Notes under the pieces: generated by a model
Told to the model about the DNA's origin: nothing
The model's database searches: none
What the model saw: only the letters and a program-made list of their open reading frames with translations
Part shown: positions 54,514 through 62,910 of the stretch, one piece after another
Layout of the letters: each line of letters opens with the position of its first letter
How positions within the stretch are numbered: the stretch's first letter is position 1
Program-made: the position numbers and the translations under genes
Source of the DNA: Flavobacterium azooxidireducens
GTDB lineage: Bacteria; Bacteroidota; Bacteroidia; Flavobacteriales; Flavobacteriaceae
Direction of reading: 5' to 3'
NCBI RefSeq assembly: GCF_023195775.1
Contig: NZ_CP096205.1
Location: 2,294,001 to 2,358,000 of the forward strand
Length of the DNA: 64,000 nucleotides

Positions 54514-55977
54514 ATGAGATTATTTGTAAAATTATTTTTGTGTTCTGTCTTTACATTGTTGATTTTTCAATCGTGTGAAGATATGGATGATAAACCGGTT
54601 CCATCTGAATTAGAAGTTAAAGATTTTATTTGGAAAGGTTTAAATCTTTACTACTTATGGCAAGCCGATCAACCCAAATTAGCCGATGATTTATTTGCAA
54701 CACAAAGAGATTTAAATTCTTTTTTAGAAGGTTATGAAACACCGGAAGCTTTATTCGCCGATTTAAAAGTAGCTCCATCAGTCGATCGGTTTAGTGTCAT
54801 GTTCAGTGATTACAGAGTGCTGGAAAATGCTTTGCAAGGAGGATTTAAAACAAACGGAATAGAATTTAGTCTTCGATACAAAGACGATACACAAACAGAT
54901 ATTTTTGGTTACGTTCGTTATATTTTGCCAAACACAAGTGCTTCAAATCAAGGCGTTACTCGTGGGATGATTTTTTATGCAATTAATAACATTCCAATGA
55001 CAACGTCAAACGAGTCATTGTGGAGAGCCGCTTTAGGACAAGATTCTTATACGTTGCAATTTGCCGATTATGATGGAGGAAACATTACACCTAATGGAAT
55101 TTCTATCAACCTGATCAAAGCTCAATACAACGAAAATCCTGTTTATTTAACCAATGTGATAGAAGTAGATGACAAACGAATTGGTTATTTAATGTACAAC
55201 GGATTTTTCTCTAATTATGAAACACAACTTAATCAAGCTTTTGCTCAATTGAAAGCAGCAAATGTGACGCATTTAGTACTCGATTTGCGTTACAATTCTG
55301 GTGGTTCTGTGGATACGGCTACTCGATTAGCAAGCATGATTACCGGTCAGTTTACCGGTCAGGTTTTTGCTCGTCAAGTTTGGAATCAAAAAGTGATGAA
55401 TTTTTTTAATCAACAAAACCCTGAACAACTAATAAATCGGTTTACCAATTCAATTGGAAACGGAAACACGATTAATAGTTTAAATTTAAATAAAGTATAT
55501 GTTCTTACAACAGGTATAACTGCTTCTGCCAGCGAATTAATTATCAATAGTTTGAAGCCTTATATTGATGTGGTTCAAATTGGCACAATCACAACCGGAA
55601 AAAACGATGGTTCTATTACATTATATGATTCACCAACGTTTGGTTCAAATAACAGAAATCCAAATCATCGCTATGCCATGCAACCATTAGTTTTAAAAAT
55701 TGCTGACAGAGATGGAGATGGTGAATATCAAAATGGAATAGAGCCTATACCATCATTAATTCAATTTGAGGATGTTGCCAATTTAGGTGTTTTAGGAGAT
55801 CAAAACGAGCCTTATTTAAATACAGCAATCAATGATATTTTAGCAAACGGGAGAGTTGGAAACCGATACATTGAATCGATTGATTTACAAGTTGAAAACA
55901 GTAAGTCGATGCGAAAATTAAGTGATGAAATGTATATCGAAAAAGTTCCTGAAGGATTATTTCAAATCTTACAATAA
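54514..55977 (+). CDS. S41-family peptidase lipoprotein
   Basis: I start at 54514 (MRLFVKLFLCSVF); the upstream frame would overlap the divergent sigma gene. The lipobox FQSC gives C21, followed by EDMDD. An N-terminal helical domain, a PDZ-like region (about 120-200; ILPNTSASNQGVTRGMIFYAINN) and the S41 protease core (about 215-420) follow. The core has LDLRYNSGGSV, the GITASASEL serine motif near residue 338 and GTITTGKNDG. Tail-specific proteases of this kind cleave envelope proteins. It is monocistronic. Confidence 0.92.
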   Translation: MRLFVKLFLCSVFTLLIFQSCEDMDDKPVPSELEVKDFIWKGLNLYYLWQADQPKLADDLFATQRDLNSFLEGYETPEALFADLKVAPSVDRFSVMFSDYRVLENALQGGFKTNGIEFSLRYKDDTQTDIFGYVRYILPNTSASNQGVTRGMIFYAINNIPMTTSNESLWRAALGQDSYTLQFADYDGGNITPNGISINLIKAQYNENPVYLTNVIEVDDKRIGYLMYNGFFSNYETQLNQAFAQLKAANVTHLVLDLRYNSGGSVDTATRLASMITGQFTGQVFARQVWNQKVMNFFNQQNPEQLINRFTNSIGNGNTINSLNLNKVYVLTTGITASASELIINSLKPYIDVVQIGTITTGKNDGSITLYDSPTFGSNNRNPNHRYAMQPLVLKIADRDGDGEYQNGIEPIPSLIQFEDVANLGVLGDQNEPYLNTAINDILANGRVGNRYIESIDLQVENSKSMRKLSDEMYIEKVPEGLFQILQ

Positions 55978-56010
55978 AAAAAAGGATGTTCAAAATGAAC
56001 ATCCTTTTTT
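55978..56010. terminator. bidirectional intrinsic terminator
   Basis: A 14-base stem (AAAAAAGGATGTTC with its complement) and loop AAAAT between the convergent protease and beta-propeller genes. Confidence 0.9.
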
Positions 56011-56027
56011 CATAAGTGTTATAAAAA

Positions 56028-57104
56028 TTAATCATTAAAGTAAAACCCTGCCGGAATAACACCAACCGTTTGCTCATTAACTAACTCTCCTGTCATTGAA
56101 TAAACATAAACTTTTCCGTTTGAGTTATAATCAGCAGCATCACCAACATAAATTTTATTGTCTTCAACAGCAAAACTATAAACGCCATAAACACCTTGAG
56201 CGGTGGTGCTAAATAGTGGAGTAGAAGGCAAACTTGTAGCAGTTATCGATGTTTTATAAACATCAGAATCAATTGTATAATAAAGTTGTCCGTCTTTTTC
56301 AACTAAATTCGAAGGATGTTCAGAATCCTCAAAGTCTAAAGTATTAATAACTGTGTTGTTGGTTAAATCAATTTTAGTTAATTTACCAAAAGTTTCATCT
56401 TCTGTCCAAGAAGGTTTTCCTCCTGCCAACACATACAACGTGTTATTTTCAATAAACAAAAAATTAGGAACATCACCCACTGGAATTGAAGCGGTAACTG
56501 TATTTGAAGTCGAGCTAATTACAGAAACAGTTTGTCCATAACCATAACCTCCTTGGTGAGCAACATACAGATTTCCGTTTTCCTCAATAATGCGTTCCGG
56601 TCCTTCTACCACTGGAATTGAAGTTGAAATTGTATAGCTAGTCAAATTCAAAACAGCTACATAATCGTCTTCTTCGTTGCTTGCATCTCCCCAATTGGTT
56701 ACATATCCTTTTCCATTTGAAAAAGCAATGTATCTCGGATTATTTAAACCCGTTGAAATGGTTGTAATATGTTCTAAAGTATAACGATTAATCACTTGAA
56801 TCGAATTGGACAAATTCAACACCACAAAAGCTTTTTCTTGATAAAAACCTATATCTTGACCTGTATCGCCTAACGTTACCGTTGGATTAACCGCAGCAAA
56901 AGCATTGTTTTGAAAAACACCTAAATCATCAGACCAATACGAAATTGAGCTGTTTCCACCGCCAAAATTTCCTTGATTTAAAATCAAAACACCATTTTCA
57001 TAATCACCTAATGGCAAGTCGATAGTAGCGTCATCATCATCGCTACAAGAAGTAAAAAAAAGACCAGCGGCCAAAGCTAAAAGTGAAAGTTTTTTGAAGT
57101 TCAT
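56028..57104 (-). CDS. surface lipoprotein with YncE-like beta-propeller (DUF5074), cobalamin locus
   Basis: This 358-residue protein has lipobox FTSC (C20) followed by SDDDD, the surface-export signal. About seven repeats of a beta-propeller type follow, such as IQVINRYTLEHITTISTG, VAVLNLTSYTISTSIPV and VSVISSTSNTVTASIPV. It lies 4 bases behind the TonB receptor and thus under the cobalamin riboswitch. The layout matches BtuG-like proteins of Bacteroides, which catch B12 at the surface for the receptor; that it does the same here is inferred. Confidence 0.85.
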   Translation of the reverse strand: MNFKKLSLLALAAGLFFTSCSDDDDATIDLPLGDYENGVLILNQGNFGGGNSSISYWSDDLGVFQNNAFAAVNPTVTLGDTGQDIGFYQEKAFVVLNLSNSIQVINRYTLEHITTISTGLNNPRYIAFSNGKGYVTNWGDASNEEDDYVAVLNLTSYTISTSIPVVEGPERIIEENGNLYVAHQGGYGYGQTVSVISSTSNTVTASIPVGDVPNFLFIENNTLYVLAGGKPSWTEDETFGKLTKIDLTNNTVINTLDFEDSEHPSNLVEKDGQLYYTIDSDVYKTSITATSLPSTPLFSTTAQGVYGVYSFAVEDNKIYVGDAADYNSNGKVYVYSMTGELVNEQTVGVIPAGFYFND

Positions 57105-57108
57105 TTTA

Positions 57109-58947
57109 TTATAAATTTAAAGTTAGATACACTTGAAAATGTCTTCCCGGCATCGGACGAGAAGCAACGTTTTGATAGTTCGTGTTTTCGAGATTTAAAA
57201 CCTGAAAACCGAGTCGATAGGTATTTTTCTTCCCAAAATCATAGTCGGCTCCAATATTTGAATAATTATAGGAATCCAAACTATAGAAATTATCAGAAGA
57301 AGTAAACACTTCGCCATTAAACAGCGTTTGAAAATAGGCTGTGATTTTTTTATACGAATAGGAAATTGAACCGTTTGCTTTGTGAATCGGAACATAAATC
57401 AATTGTTTTTCTAAGTCATCTCGTTCCGAAATCGTGTAAGCATACGAAGCATTCAAAGCAAAATGATGATTTCCAAAATTCAATTTATTTTCCAATAAAG
57501 CTTCTAAACCATAGATGGTCACTTTGTCCGTGTTTTGCGGTTGCCAAAGTCCGGATGAGTTGGGAATCCACCGCAACATATCACGAAGTTTACTATAAAA
57601 ACCAATAAAAGAAAGTTTTGTTTTTTTATAAGTGAATTCCTGACCAATTTCGGCTTGCAAAGCGTGTTCCGGTTTCAATTCCGGATTACCACTGCCTTGC
57701 CAATACAAATCATTGTAGGTTGGAATGCGATAATTTTTAGAAGCATTTAATTTTATTTTATAAAAATCTGTTACATTCAATCGCGTTCCAGCCGAAAAAA
57801 GTATCGGACTCTCATAACGATCAGAAATTTCATTTCTAACCCCTAATTCATAGTCAAATTTATCAGTTAGTTGATGTTTCCAAACAATGCTTCCACTTCC
57901 AATTGTTCGTTTTTTTGGTAAAATATCCGAACCTTCTCCATGGTTTTGACTTACTTCAAAAACAGCCAAAACTTCTTTTTGTGCTGTAATTTTATAAGTC
58001 GCATCATACCTTCCTAAAAAAGTTTTTACCTTGCCAAACGTATAAAAATCAGCATCTTTGTTTTCAAAATAACGATACGATTCAGTTAAATAGGCCAATT
58101 TAATTTTCGAGGTAAATCGATTGTTGAAATTCACCCATTCCAACATATTTCGTGAATTAAAATCTTGGTATTTATTTTTAGAACGCACGGTAATGGTGCC
58201 CGAAAAATGCCTTTCACTATCAAACCAATGGCTGTAAAATTTCAAAAAATTGTTATCATTGATTTTATATCCTGACGAAAAATTCAGACTTTGATTATAA
58301 AATTCACCATTTTCATTTTTCTGATTTCTACCAATGTATTCATAATCATTATCCGAACTATTTCTTGAAATACTCGCTTGATAAGCCCATTTTTCCGAAC
58401 CGCCTTCTACACCATAATTCAAACCAAGCGAATTAAAACTTCCATAATTAGCTCTAAATTGATGTTTGATTTTAGAATTGAATGACAATAAATTCGTTAA
58501 ATGAATACTTCCGCCAACTGCTCCGCTACCATACAAAACACTACCGCCACCGGAACGAATGCTAATCGAGTTAAAGTCTGCTGCATTAATTGTATTAAAA
58601 TCCGTCTGTCCGTTTAGTTGCGAATTGATGTTGATGCCATTCCAAATCACCGCCGTTTGCTGAGCCGTAGTTCCTCGAAACGAAGGCGACGAAACCATTC
58701 CTGCACCGTTTTCTTTAAAATAAATGGGAGAATTAAAAAGGAGTAAATTAGTAAATGAACCCGTGTTCTTCTGCAAAACACTATCATTCAAAACCCTAAT
58801 TTGTTGAGCATTCAAAAATTTTTGCAACTTCGAGTCAGAAACCACCACTTCGTTCAATCGCACAATCGAATCGTTCTGCCCCAAAACCAATTGAAACAGC
58901 AATAAAGCCAAACCGCAAAAGAGAAATTTCCAAGTCATAGTCATCAA
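57109..58947 (-). CDS. btuB: TonB-dependent cobalamin receptor
   Basis: The 612-residue receptor has a signal peptide and then a plug (about 28-150; LNEVVVSDSKL, PSFRGTTAQQTAVIWNGI, SGGGSVLYGSGAVGGSIHL). A BtuB-sized barrel follows, ending in a strand with terminal aromatic/hydrophobic residues (RHFQVYLTLNL). The riboswitch directly upstream strongly supports cobalamin as substrate. ATGs at 58947, 58944 and 58938 are all possible; MTWKFLFCGLALL from 58938 gives the neatest signal peptide. Confidence 0.93.
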   Translation of the reverse strand: MMTMTWKFLFCGLALLLFQLVLGQNDSIVRLNEVVVSDSKLQKFLNAQQIRVLNDSVLQKNTGSFTNLLLFNSPIYFKENGAGMVSSPSFRGTTAQQTAVIWNGININSQLNGQTDFNTINAADFNSISIRSGGGSVLYGSGAVGGSIHLTNLLSFNSKIKHQFRANYGSFNSLGLNYGVEGGSEKWAYQASISRNSSDNDYEYIGRNQKNENGEFYNQSLNFSSGYKINDNNFLKFYSHWFDSERHFSGTITVRSKNKYQDFNSRNMLEWVNFNNRFTSKIKLAYLTESYRYFENKDADFYTFGKVKTFLGRYDATYKITAQKEVLAVFEVSQNHGEGSDILPKKRTIGSGSIVWKHQLTDKFDYELGVRNEISDRYESPILFSAGTRLNVTDFYKIKLNASKNYRIPTYNDLYWQGSGNPELKPEHALQAEIGQEFTYKKTKLSFIGFYSKLRDMLRWIPNSSGLWQPQNTDKVTIYGLEALLENKLNFGNHHFALNASYAYTISERDDLEKQLIYVPIHKANGSISYSYKKITAYFQTLFNGEVFTSSDNFYSLDSYNYSNIGADYDFGKKNTYRLGFQVLNLENTNYQNVASRPMPGRHFQVYLTLNL

Positions 58948-58982
58948 AAACCTTTCTTCCCGAAGGTTCGATAATTGTTAAG

Positions 58983-59222
58983 CACTTGGCAGGTCTCCTG
59001 GCTTGCGTCTTGTTGTTGGCCTTCTCGTTCGCCGCGGCGAACAATGGCGTGAAAGTGAACAACAAGCTTAATAGCTTACAGTTGCGGGAACAGCTCAGGA
59101 TTTATAAAAATCTCAAATTTAATATTTCGTATTCCAACTCGGAACTCGAAACCAATAAACTCGAAACCAATTTCACCTGATTCCCTTTTAATGCTCGGCC
59201 TAAAAACGGCTTTGCAACCAAA
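58983..59222 (-). promoter_or_regulatory. cobalamin riboswitch
   Basis: Read on the minus strand, this leader holds the hallmark blocks in order: GGGAATCAGGTG (near 59174-59185), GCTGTTCCCGCAACTGTAA (about 59078-59096), and the B12 box AGCCAGGAGACCTGCC at 58988-59003. These form the adenosylcobalamin aptamer. Its 3' end is about 35 bases before the btuB start, so it probably masks translation or ends transcription when B12 is plentiful. A longer AT-rich peripheral segment is present near 59100-59170. Confidence 0.95.
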
Positions 59223-59230
59223 ATACGGTG

Positions 59231-59238
59231 CAAAAGTA
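59231..59238 (-). promoter_or_regulatory. -7 element (TActTTTG) of the riboswitch transcript
   Basis: The plus strand reads CAAAAGTA. It lies just outside the first riboswitch stem. A TTG (minus strand, 59255-59257) is 16 bases away, somewhat short for the -33. Confidence 0.5.
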
Positions 59239-59266
59239 AACATTTTAAATTAAACAATTCATAAAA

Positions 59267-59419
59267 TTTTTCAGAAGCTATTCCAGCCATTCGCTTCAAC
59301 TCCTCGTCCTAAAAGCTATTTTTCTATGGCTTTTTCGTGGCTTCCGTTGGTCGCCCCAAAAAGCCAAGAAAAATTAGCTTTTAGTCCTGCGGGGTTTCCG
59401 CTGTTGTCTGGGCTAGGGG
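59267..59419. repeat. dispersed repeat, copy 2
   Basis: It starts with the same 18 bases as 17506 and ends in GGCTAGGGG. Shared internal strings are GCTTCC(G/T)TTGGTCGC and GCCAAGAAAAA. It sits between the divergent btuB and btuF promoters. The short reading frame here is not a gene. Confidence 0.7.
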
Positions 59420-59463
59420 AGAGTGCATCAAAAAAACATTCAGCAAAATTTAAAACATTCGGC

Positions 59464-59471
59464 TACCTTTG
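59464..59471 (+). promoter_or_regulatory. -7 element (TAccTTTG) of btuF
   Basis: An exact match only 14 bases before the ATG, so the leader is at most about 8 bases and has no room for a riboswitch. Confidence 0.5.
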
Positions 59472-59485
59472 CAAAAAAGCATTCA

Positions 59486-60616
59486 ATGAAAAAATACATT
59501 TTATTTTCAATATTTTCTTTTCTATTTATTTCTTGTCAACAGAAAGAGAAAAAAAATTCAGAAAACCAGTCTCCCGAAAATTATATTTGCTACGCCAGCG
59601 GACTTTCCATTCAAAAATATGCTGATTTTTCAATTGTAACCGTTTCAAATCCTTGGCCTACATCCGATAAAAATTACACGTATATTTTACACAAACAATC
59701 TGCTAAAATTCCCGATAGTTTACAAAAATATTCCGCCATTCAAGTTCCAATAAAATCAATTGTAGTCACATCCACCACACACATTCCAGCATTAGAATTA
59801 TTAGAAGTTGAAGACAAATTAGTCGGATTTCCAAACACCGATTACGTTTCCTCAGAAAAAACCAGAACCTTAATCGAAACCGGAAAAGTCCGCGAAATCG
59901 GAACCAACCAAAGTTTAAACACCGAAGTTTTACTCGATATGCAACCCGACGTAATCATCGGTTTTGGCGTAGATGGCGAAAAGAAAACCTACGACAATTT
60001 GCAACAAAACGGTTTAAAAATTCTCTACAACGGTGATTGGACAGAGCAACATCCGCTCGGACGTTCAGAATGGATTCAACTTTTTGGGGTTTTATTCGGA
60101 CTCGAAGAAAAAGCAGATAAAGTTTTCAAAACCATCGAAAAAGATTATTTAGAAGCCATTGAGTTAGCCAAAAAAGCCACTTCAAAACCAACCATTTTGA
60201 GCGGAGCCATTTACCAAGATCAATGGTATTTGCCACAAGGAAAAAGTTGGGCAGCACAATTTCTTGACAATGCAAACGGCAATTATTTCTGGAAAGAATC
60301 CGAAGGAACCGGTAGTTTATCCTTATCGTTTGAAACCGTTCTCGAAAAAGCCCAAGATGCCGATTTTTGGATTGGTCCCGGGCAATTTACGTCCTTCGAA
60401 GAACTTGAAAAAGCGAATCCAAACTACAAGCATTTTAAAGCAGTTCAAAATAAAAACGTCTATTCATTCAGTTCCAAAAAAGGAAAAACCGGTGGAGTTA
60501 TCTATTATGAATTAGCGTCCAATCGTCCGGATTTAGTGCTCAAAGATTTAATCAAAATTCTTCATCCGGAATTATTACCTGATTATGAATTGTATTTTTT
60601 TGAGAAATTGAAGTAA
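59486..60616 (+). CDS. btuF: cobalamin ABC transporter substrate-binding lipoprotein
   Basis: This 376-residue protein has lipobox FISC (C17) and then a TroA/BtuF fold: IKSIVVTSTTHIPALELLEV, MQPDVIIGFGVDG, LGRSEWIQLFGVLFG and a C-terminal SNRPDLVLKDLIKILHPELLPDY. It would carry cobalamin from BtuB to BtuCD. I start at 59486 because it gives a normal lipoprotein signal and lies right after the -7 element. Specificity is inferred from the divergent btuB and its riboswitch; iron-siderophore binding is the alternative. Confidence 0.88.
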   Translation: MKKYILFSIFSFLFISCQQKEKKNSENQSPENYICYASGLSIQKYADFSIVTVSNPWPTSDKNYTYILHKQSAKIPDSLQKYSAIQVPIKSIVVTSTTHIPALELLEVEDKLVGFPNTDYVSSEKTRTLIETGKVREIGTNQSLNTEVLLDMQPDVIIGFGVDGEKKTYDNLQQNGLKILYNGDWTEQHPLGRSEWIQLFGVLFGLEEKADKVFKTIEKDYLEAIELAKKATSKPTILSGAIYQDQWYLPQGKSWAAQFLDNANGNYFWKESEGTGSLSLSFETVLEKAQDADFWIGPGQFTSFEELEKANPNYKHFKAVQNKNVYSFSSKKGKTGGVIYYELASNRPDLVLKDLIKILHPELLPDYELYFFEKLK

Positions 60617-60643
60617 AAAGTTACCAATTTGGGAAATAATCGT

Positions 60644-60651
60644 TAATTTTG
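60644..60651 (+). promoter_or_regulatory. -7 element (TAatTTTG) of higBA
   Basis: Six bases separate this from the ATG at 60658, so the toxin mRNA would be nearly leaderless. It suggests that higBA has its own promoter inside the btu gene group. Confidence 0.4.
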
Positions 60652-60657
60652 TACGCC

Positions 60658-60951
60658 ATGCGAATTATATCGAGAAAAACATTACGTGAATTTTGGGAAA
60701 TTCATGCCGATTCAGAACAAGCCTTAAAAACATGGTTTCAGGAAGTAGAAAATTCAAATTGGGAAAATTTAAACTTATTAAAGAAAGACTATCCAAATGC
60801 CAGTATTTTATTAGACAATCGAATAGTTTTCAATATTAAAGGTAATAAATACAGACTAATTGTAAAGTTTAATCTCCATTATCAGACGGCTTGGATTCGA
60901 TTTGTTGGAACACATTCCGAATATGATAAAATTGACGCAACAAAAATATAA
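60658..60951 (+). CDS. higB: HigB-family toxin (mRNA interferase)
   Basis: This 97-residue protein matches the HigB/RelE-like toxin family: MRIISRKTLREFWEIHADSE, then ALKTWFQEVENSNWENLNLL, RIVFNIKGNKYRLIVKFNL and WIRFVGTHSEYDKID. Such toxins cut mRNA on the ribosome. I prefer the ATG at 60658 to a TTG at 60649. The antitoxin follows after two bases. The module sits between btuF and btuC. Confidence 0.93.
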   Translation: MRIISRKTLREFWEIHADSEQALKTWFQEVENSNWENLNLLKKDYPNASILLDNRIVFNIKGNKYRLIVKFNLHYQTAWIRFVGTHSEYDKIDATKI

Positions 60952-60953
60952 CG

Positions 60954-61310
60954 ATGAATATAAAACCAATAAAAACAGAACAAGATTATCAAATGGCTTT
61001 ACAGCGATTAGAAGAAATTTTTGATGCAAAACCAAATTCAATAGATGGCGATGAACTTGAAATTCTTTCAATTTTAATAGAAAAATACGAATCAAAAAAT
61101 TTCCCAATTGACATGCCGGATCCAATTGAAGCCATTAAATTTAGAATGGATCAACTGGGTATGAAGCAAAAAGATTTGGCTGAAGCCGTTGGTTTTAATA
61201 GTCGAGTGAGTGAGATTTTGAGTAAAAAAAGAAAATTAACGATTGAAATGGTTAGAAATCTAAGCGAAAAATTGCGAATTCCAACTGAGGTTTTAATTCA
61301 AAAATATTGA
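60954..61310 (+). CDS. higA: HigA-family antitoxin
   Basis: The 118-residue antitoxin has an N-terminal part (IKTEQDYQMALQRLEEIFDA) and a C-terminal XRE helix-turn-helix (about 60-110; MKQKDLAEAVGFNSRVSEILSKKRKLT). It neutralises HigB and represses the operon. The order toxin-first is the usual one for HigBA. Confidence 0.94.
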   Translation: MNIKPIKTEQDYQMALQRLEEIFDAKPNSIDGDELEILSILIEKYESKNFPIDMPDPIEAIKFRMDQLGMKQKDLAEAVGFNSRVSEILSKKRKLTIEMVRNLSEKLRIPTEVLIQKY

Positions 61311-61358
61311 TTTTTTCAGTTTATGTTTTCTTATCATAATCACTTAATGGTTTAAAAA

Positions 61359-62372
61359 TTGCCAACTCAAAAACATAAAATACTTTTCCTTTTTTTAAGT
61401 TTCGCTTTAATCGGAACGTTTTTACTTAACCTCAGTTTAGGTTCAGTTTCTATTCCAACAACCGAAATTTTTAATTCGATTATCGGTAATGAAATTAAAA
61501 CGTCGTGGGAAATCATTCTGTGGAATTTCCGTTTACCAAAAGCTTTCACCGCTATTTTAGTAGGAATGGGCTTGTCGATTTCAGGATTATTAATGCAAAC
61601 GTTATTCAGAAATCCATTAGCCGGACCTTATGTACTCGGATTAAGTTCAGGCTCAAGTCTTGGTGTGGCTTTTGTGATTATGGGAGCCGGTTTTTTACCT
61701 AGCTTTTTAGTATCAGATTACGGAATTGTTTTGGCTTCTTCCATCGGAAGTTTTTTAGTTTTAATGGCAGTTTTGGTGGTTTCTCAAAAATTACGAGATA
61801 CGATGGCTATCTTGATTGTCGGTTTGATGTTTGGAAGTTTCACCAGTGCGATTGTGAGTGTGTTGAGTTATTTCAGCACTGCTCAGGAATTACAAAAATT
61901 CACCTTTTGGTCAATGGGTAGCTTGGCTAATTTACCGTGGAATTCCATTCTGATTTTAGCCATTTGTTGCGGTTTGGGATTAGTGTTGAGTATTTTCAGC
62001 ATCAAACCATTGAACGCATTATTATTAGGAGAAAATTACGCCAAAAGTTTAGGTTTGAATTTCAAGAAAACGCGTTTAATAATCATCTTTGCCACTAGTA
62101 TTTTAGCCGGAAGCATCACCGCTTTTGCAGGACCAATTGCTTTTGTGGGACTGGCTGTTCCGCATTTAGCGAAATTACTTTTTCAAACCAGTAATCATTT
62201 CATTCTATTTTGGAGCACATTACTAATTGGAGCCATTTTGATGTTGGTTTGCGACAGCATCGCTCAACTCCCCGGTAGCGATTATACGTTGCCAATTAAT
62301 GCCATAACTTCTATGGTTGGAGCACCAGTCGTGGTTTGGTTATTGGTTAGAAAACGAAAAATAATGATTTAA
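61359..62372 (+). CDS. btuC: cobalamin ABC transporter permease (FecCD family)
   Basis: This permease has about 337 residues and nine or ten helices. FecCD motifs are visible: NFRLPKAFTAILVGMGLSISGLLMQ, NPLAGPYVLGLSSGS, TFWSMGSLANLPW and GPIAFVGLAVPHLAKLL. The frame starts at a TTG (61359); there is no earlier ATG and the first Met inside lies in a helix, so TTG seems real. The gene follows higA after 48 bases. Partner proteins are BtuF and BtuD. Confidence 0.92.
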   Translation: MPTQKHKILFLFLSFALIGTFLLNLSLGSVSIPTTEIFNSIIGNEIKTSWEIILWNFRLPKAFTAILVGMGLSISGLLMQTLFRNPLAGPYVLGLSSGSSLGVAFVIMGAGFLPSFLVSDYGIVLASSIGSFLVLMAVLVVSQKLRDTMAILIVGLMFGSFTSAIVSVLSYFSTAQELQKFTFWSMGSLANLPWNSILILAICCGLGLVLSIFSIKPLNALLLGENYAKSLGLNFKKTRLIIIFATSILAGSITAFAGPIAFVGLAVPHLAKLLFQTSNHFILFWSTLLIGAILMLVCDSIAQLPGSDYTLPINAITSMVGAPVVVWLLVRKRKIMI

Positions 62373-62375
62373 TAT

Positions 62376-62394
62376 AAACCACATAGAAACATAG
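62376..62394. repeat. inverted repeat, left end of GxxExxY cassette
   Basis: AAACCACATAGAAACATAG lies four bases after the btuC stop. The reverse complement occurs at 62863-62881 with 18 of 19 bases equal. Confidence 0.85.
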
Positions 62395-62397
62395 CTT

Positions 62398-62811
62398 ATG
62401 ATAACGCAAAAATATTTAGATGAATTGACTTATGAAGTTGTCGGTTCTGCAATTGAAGTTCATAAATTTATGGGAAGAGGTTTGTTAGAAAGTGTTTATC
62501 ATTTATGTTTGGTTGAAGAGTTAACACATAGAAAAATAAATTTTTTAACAGAGATGAAAGTTCCTGTAATTTACAAAGGAAAATCTTTAGATATTAATTT
62601 CAGATGTGATTTATTTATTGAAAATTGTTTAGTAATTGAAATCAAGTCAGTGATAGATATACATAAAATTACTGAAGCTCAACTTTTAAATTATATGAAA
62701 CTATTAAAAGCTCCCAAAGGAATTTTGATTAATTTTAACTGTAGTAATATTTTTAATGAAGGACAAAAAACTTATGTAAATGAATATTTCAAAAAATTAC
62801 CGCAATACTAA
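62398..62811 (+). CDS. GxxExxY-family protein (PDDEXK-like nuclease fold)
   Basis: This 137-residue protein has the motif GRGLLESVYHLCL (GxxExxY) near residue 27. The nuclease-like core follows with D70 in FRCDLFIE and IEIKSV (E-x-K) at about 78-84, as in PDDEXK enzymes. The family's function is unknown. It sits between btuC and btuD and is bracketed by 19-base inverted repeats, which is not needed for B12 uptake and suggests insertion. Confidence 0.92.
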   Translation: MITQKYLDELTYEVVGSAIEVHKFMGRGLLESVYHLCLVEELTHRKINFLTEMKVPVIYKGKSLDINFRCDLFIENCLVIEIKSVIDIHKITEAQLLNYMKLLKAPKGILINFNCSNIFNEGQKTYVNEYFKKLPQY

Positions 62812-62851
62812 CTCTAAAAATAAAGCTTGCTTTATTCTCTATGTTTTAGAG
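62812..62851. other. nested hairpin after the GxxExxY gene
   Basis: Outer CTCTAAAA (62812-62819) pairs with TTTTAGAG (62844-62851), and inner AATAAAGC (62819-62826) pairs with GCTTTATT (62829-62836). It may act as a weak terminator or as part of the cassette end. Confidence 0.55.
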
Positions 62852-62862
62852 AAAAGAAATTC

Positions 62863-62881
62863 CTATGTCTCTATGTGGTTT
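62863..62881. repeat. inverted repeat, right end of GxxExxY cassette
   Basis: CTATGTCTCTATGTGGTTT, reverse complement of the left end with one mismatch. It lies 29 bases before the btuD ATG. Confidence 0.85.
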
Positions 62882-62910
62882 AATTAGCTAAAAATCAGCA
62901 ACTCAAAAAA

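Noticed and set aside
59326..59625. Reading frame across the btuB-btuF gap
   Set aside because: It covers the dispersed repeat and the btuF promoter and overlaps btuF in another frame.
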